A DNA stretch of 64,000 nucleotides from CAYRNY01 sp964425755. GTDB taxonomy: Bacteria; Chloroflexota; Anaerolineae; Aggregatilineales; Aggregatilineaceae. Positions 62,158 through 64,000 of this stretch are shown piece after piece. The notes under the pieces were generated by a model that had not been told where the DNA came from, did no database searches, and saw only the letters and a list, made by a program, of their open reading frames with translations. A program made the position numbers and the translations under genes. The stretch's first letter is position 1. Each line of letters opens with the position of its first letter. Location of the stretch: contig CAYRNY010000004.1 of assembly GCA_964425755.1 (NCBI GenBank), positions 62,001 to 126,000 of the forward strand. Direction: 5' to 3'.

Positions 62158-64000
62158 TCAGTTGGCTGATTTCCGGCGGCTGCGCAGGGCTTCCGGCCCG
62201 CCATGACGCGCCTTCTGCAGCCACTGGCTGACCGCGCTCTGGCTGACCCCTAGCGTTGCGGCGATTTCCTTCTGCTTCCAGCCTTGTTTCTTCAGTTCCC
62301 ATGCCCGCAACCGGCGCGCTTCTTGCCAGTCTTGCGCGTGCTCGACTTCCCACCCCAGCACATCGGGATCGGGCCGGAAGTGATACACGGTCAGCAAGAT
62401 GATCGTCAGGACCCCGGCACTGATGATCATACCCCCTAGAAAGACGAGTAGCGGTATACCATTCAGCGGCAGCTCGCCGTTAAGCGACAACAAGCTTGAA
62501 TTCCGGTCCGCTGTCACGGGAGGCTCCACGCGCACCGTGCGGTCGATCAGTACCTCGTCGTGCAGATTGCCCAGCACGTCAACAAGTTCCACCTTGACAA
62601 AGACGGTCCAGTCACCGGATTCGGGCGGTGCCCACTGCGTTGAGACCGTCTGCACGGAAGCGCCCCGCGTAGTCAGGTATTCCTCAGCGATCGTTTCAAC
62701 GACGCCGTCATGAACGACGGAAAACAACACGTTGAGATTCAGGTCTTGCACCAGGCCGCATGTCGCCAGATCTACCTGCAGCTTCGATGGGACCAGGGAC
62801 GCGACGGTGTCTGGGACTAACACAACCCCGTCCGACTGTACGGCCAGCCCCGGGCACGCGATCGCGGTAGCGGACCACGCGCCGTTGTATTCAACCCGGT
62901 AATGGCCGGGGTTCGGTTTCCCGACCAGCGCCAGGCTTTCGTTCGACTGCCATTTGAATTCCGGCAGGACGTTGAGCACGAAGTCGAAACCGGACGCGGT
63001 GAGGCGGAAGTCGGTCAGGACGGCACCGGTCATGTGATACGTCTGGCCGGGAAACTGAGCCAGCATGGTCTGGAAATCGTTGGGCGCGATGTCACCGCTG
63101 GCTGCTTCCAGAAAGTCGCCCAGCTTTTGCCAGTCAGCATGTGAGCGCGGCGGCAGCGTGGTGAACGTGGACCGGGGCGTCCGGCCTTGCCTTATCCTGA
63201 CCGTGTCGCCTTCCGCCAGGATGATGAAATCATCGGTCTGATACAGGGTCTTGCGCGGGTAGTCGGACACCAGGTAGGACCACTGGTCGATGTAGGGGTC
63301 ATCATCCAGGTTGTGATAGGCGATAACCCTGTTATTGCCCAGATTCCACAGTCCCTCTTGTGCCCCGTACAAGTGCAGCTTGCCGTCGACCGGGCTGAAA
63401 TAGATGCGCGGAACGTCGCGATAATTGACGTTGTATTCACCGCGCATACCTTCATCAATCGTCGTGTAATCGTGTTCCGGCAGATCAGAGCTTACACCGG
63501 GGATATAGCGGTGCATCAGGTTCCACGAGGGTCCCCAGACGTAGATCCCCTCGCTGGTCCAGTAGGCTGGCACCACGTCTTCGACGGCCACAAACGCGGC
63601 AACATCCCAGGTCCGTTCGGTGACCCAATACGGGAACTCGTCATAAGGGATGGTCTGCACGGTGAAGTCGGGAAATTCGACCGTCTCGTTGATTTGATAG
63701 CTGCCGATCAGGTCGACCTTGTAATCCCAGGAACGGTTGTTGTCCTGGTCCCAGGAATAGCGAATATTGTTGATCGCATTGGGGTAGCGTCCCCAGAACA
63801 GGAGCCGCTCTTCGGGCACATAGGGCGCGTCAAAAGCGTAATCCCCGTCGTATGCCCCGAAATACTCGGAGCGGATCTGAAGTTCGGGATAGGAATCAGC
63901 ATCCTGGGCCAGATCGTAGAAGGCGAACGGGTTCTCGAAATTGGCATATGTAGCGCCGTCCGGCCCGAAGCGGCTGTTGGAATAGATGAACCAGTTCGAG
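62158..64000 (-). CDS. Exported single-pass membrane protein ending in a transposase-type HTH; 5' end off the window
   Basis: The frame is open through the right edge of the window (613 residues visible), so the gene starts beyond 64000. About 500 visible residues look extracellular: Trp/Tyr-rich beta segments such as FGAYDGDYAFDAP and YVWGPSWNLMHRYIPG, and Ig-like domains (DWTVFVKVELVDVLGNL). A hydrophobic span (bases 62377-62463; LLVFLGGMIISAGVLTIILL) crosses the membrane once. The last 72 residues are cytoplasmic and carry a clear helix-turn-helix (bases 62206-62316; RAWELKKQGWKQKEIAATL, GVSQSAVSQWLQKAR) like the N-terminus of IS630-type transposases. Stop is TGA at 62158. It could be a membrane-bound sensor/regulator, or a gene whose 3' end was replaced by a transposase fragment. 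Confidence 0.75.
   Translation of the reverse strand, partial: SNWFIYSNSRFGPDGATYANFENPFAFYDLAQDADSYPELQIRSEYFGAYDGDYAFDAPYVPEERLLFWGRYPNAINNIRYSWDQDNNRSWDYKVDLIGSYQINETVEFPDFTVQTIPYDEFPYWVTERTWDVAAFVAVEDVVPAYWTSEGIYVWGPSWNLMHRYIPGVSSDLPEHDYTTIDEGMRGEYNVNYRDVPRIYFSPVDGKLHLYGAQEGLWNLGNNRVIAYHNLDDDPYIDQWSYLVSDYPRKTLYQTDDFIILAEGDTVRIRQGRTPRSTFTTLPPRSHADWQKLGDFLEAASGDIAPNDFQTMLAQFPGQTYHMTGAVLTDFRLTASGFDFVLNVLPEFKWQSNESLALVGKPNPGHYRVEYNGAWSATAIACPGLAVQSDGVVLVPDTVASLVPSKLQVDLATCGLVQDLNLNVLFSVVHDGVVETIAEEYLTTRGASVQTVSTQWAPPESGDWTVFVKVELVDVLGNLHDEVLIDRTVRVEPPVTADRNSSLLSLNGELPLNGIPLLVFLGGMIISAGVLTIILLTVYHFRPDPDVLGWEVEHAQDWQEARRLRAWELKKQGWKQKEIAATLGVSQSAVSQWLQKARHGGPEALRSRRKSAN

Overview
The window is 64 kb of gene-dense, GC-rich bacterial chromosome carrying 45 protein genes and no RNA gene, CRISPR array or intact mobile element that I can see. 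Both outermost genes run off the window. The content suggests a heterotroph that feeds on complex plant or microbial glycans and builds an elaborate glycosylated surface. The style (long permeases with extra membrane domains, a DUF1616 membrane protein, GDP-heptose genes, many GT-C membrane glycosyltransferases, no LPS or outer-membrane genes) points to Chloroflexota, probably near Anaerolineae. That assignment is inference from gene content only.

Region 1 (1-11.1 kb), transport. A truncated SDR dehydrogenase is followed on + by a UgpB-type sugar-binding protein with two permeases (1.15-5.2 kb). Convergent to it is a complete branched-chain-amino-acid-type (Liv) ABC transporter, transcribed on - as binding protein, LivH, LivM, LivG, LivF (11.1-5.4 kb). 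Neither CUT1 sugar transporter in the window has its own ATPase, so a shared MsmX/UgpC-type ATPase elsewhere is implied.

Region 2 (11.2-35.5 kb), glycan utilisation. After an alanine racemase come a six-hairpin glycosidase-like protein, a GH172 (DUF2961) enzyme, a GntR-LacI hybrid regulator, a TIM-barrel glycosidase, a second CUT1 transporter, a membrane/spermidine-synthase fusion, a GH2 enzyme and a GH35 enzyme. A convergent three-gene operon encodes an ADP-ribosylglycohydrolase-fold protein, a GH65 enzyme and a parallel beta-helix protein. The regulator and the TIM-barrel gene are divergent, around a strong promoter with paired operator-like repeats. The second CUT1 permease carries an insertion of about 350 residues made of roughly six 57-residue repeats.

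Region 3 (35.8-64 kb), surface polysaccharide and glycosylation, almost all on the - strand. It holds the four enzymes of GDP-D-glycero-alpha-D-manno-heptose synthesis (gmhA at 35.8 kb on +; gmhB, hddA and hddC at 58-60 kb) and four enzymes of the UDP-2,3-diacetamido-mannuronate type route (37.3-41.2 kb). It also holds glycosyltransferases of GT2, GT4 and GT-C type, and an ArnT/ArnEF-like lipid-linked sugar module with an FAD oxidoreductase. Further genes encode an acyltransferase-3/SGNH fusion with a mutated serine motif, a Tat-exported GH38-like protein and a secreted DMFase-beta-like protein. The right edge carries an exported, single-pass membrane protein that ends in a cytoplasmic transposase-type helix-turn-helix.

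The most unusual items are the membrane-anchored HTH protein at the right edge, the repeat-bearing permease, the extra membrane domains on LivM and on the first UgpA-like permease, the pseudo-SGNH domain, and the operator-promoter arrangement at 16.3 kb.
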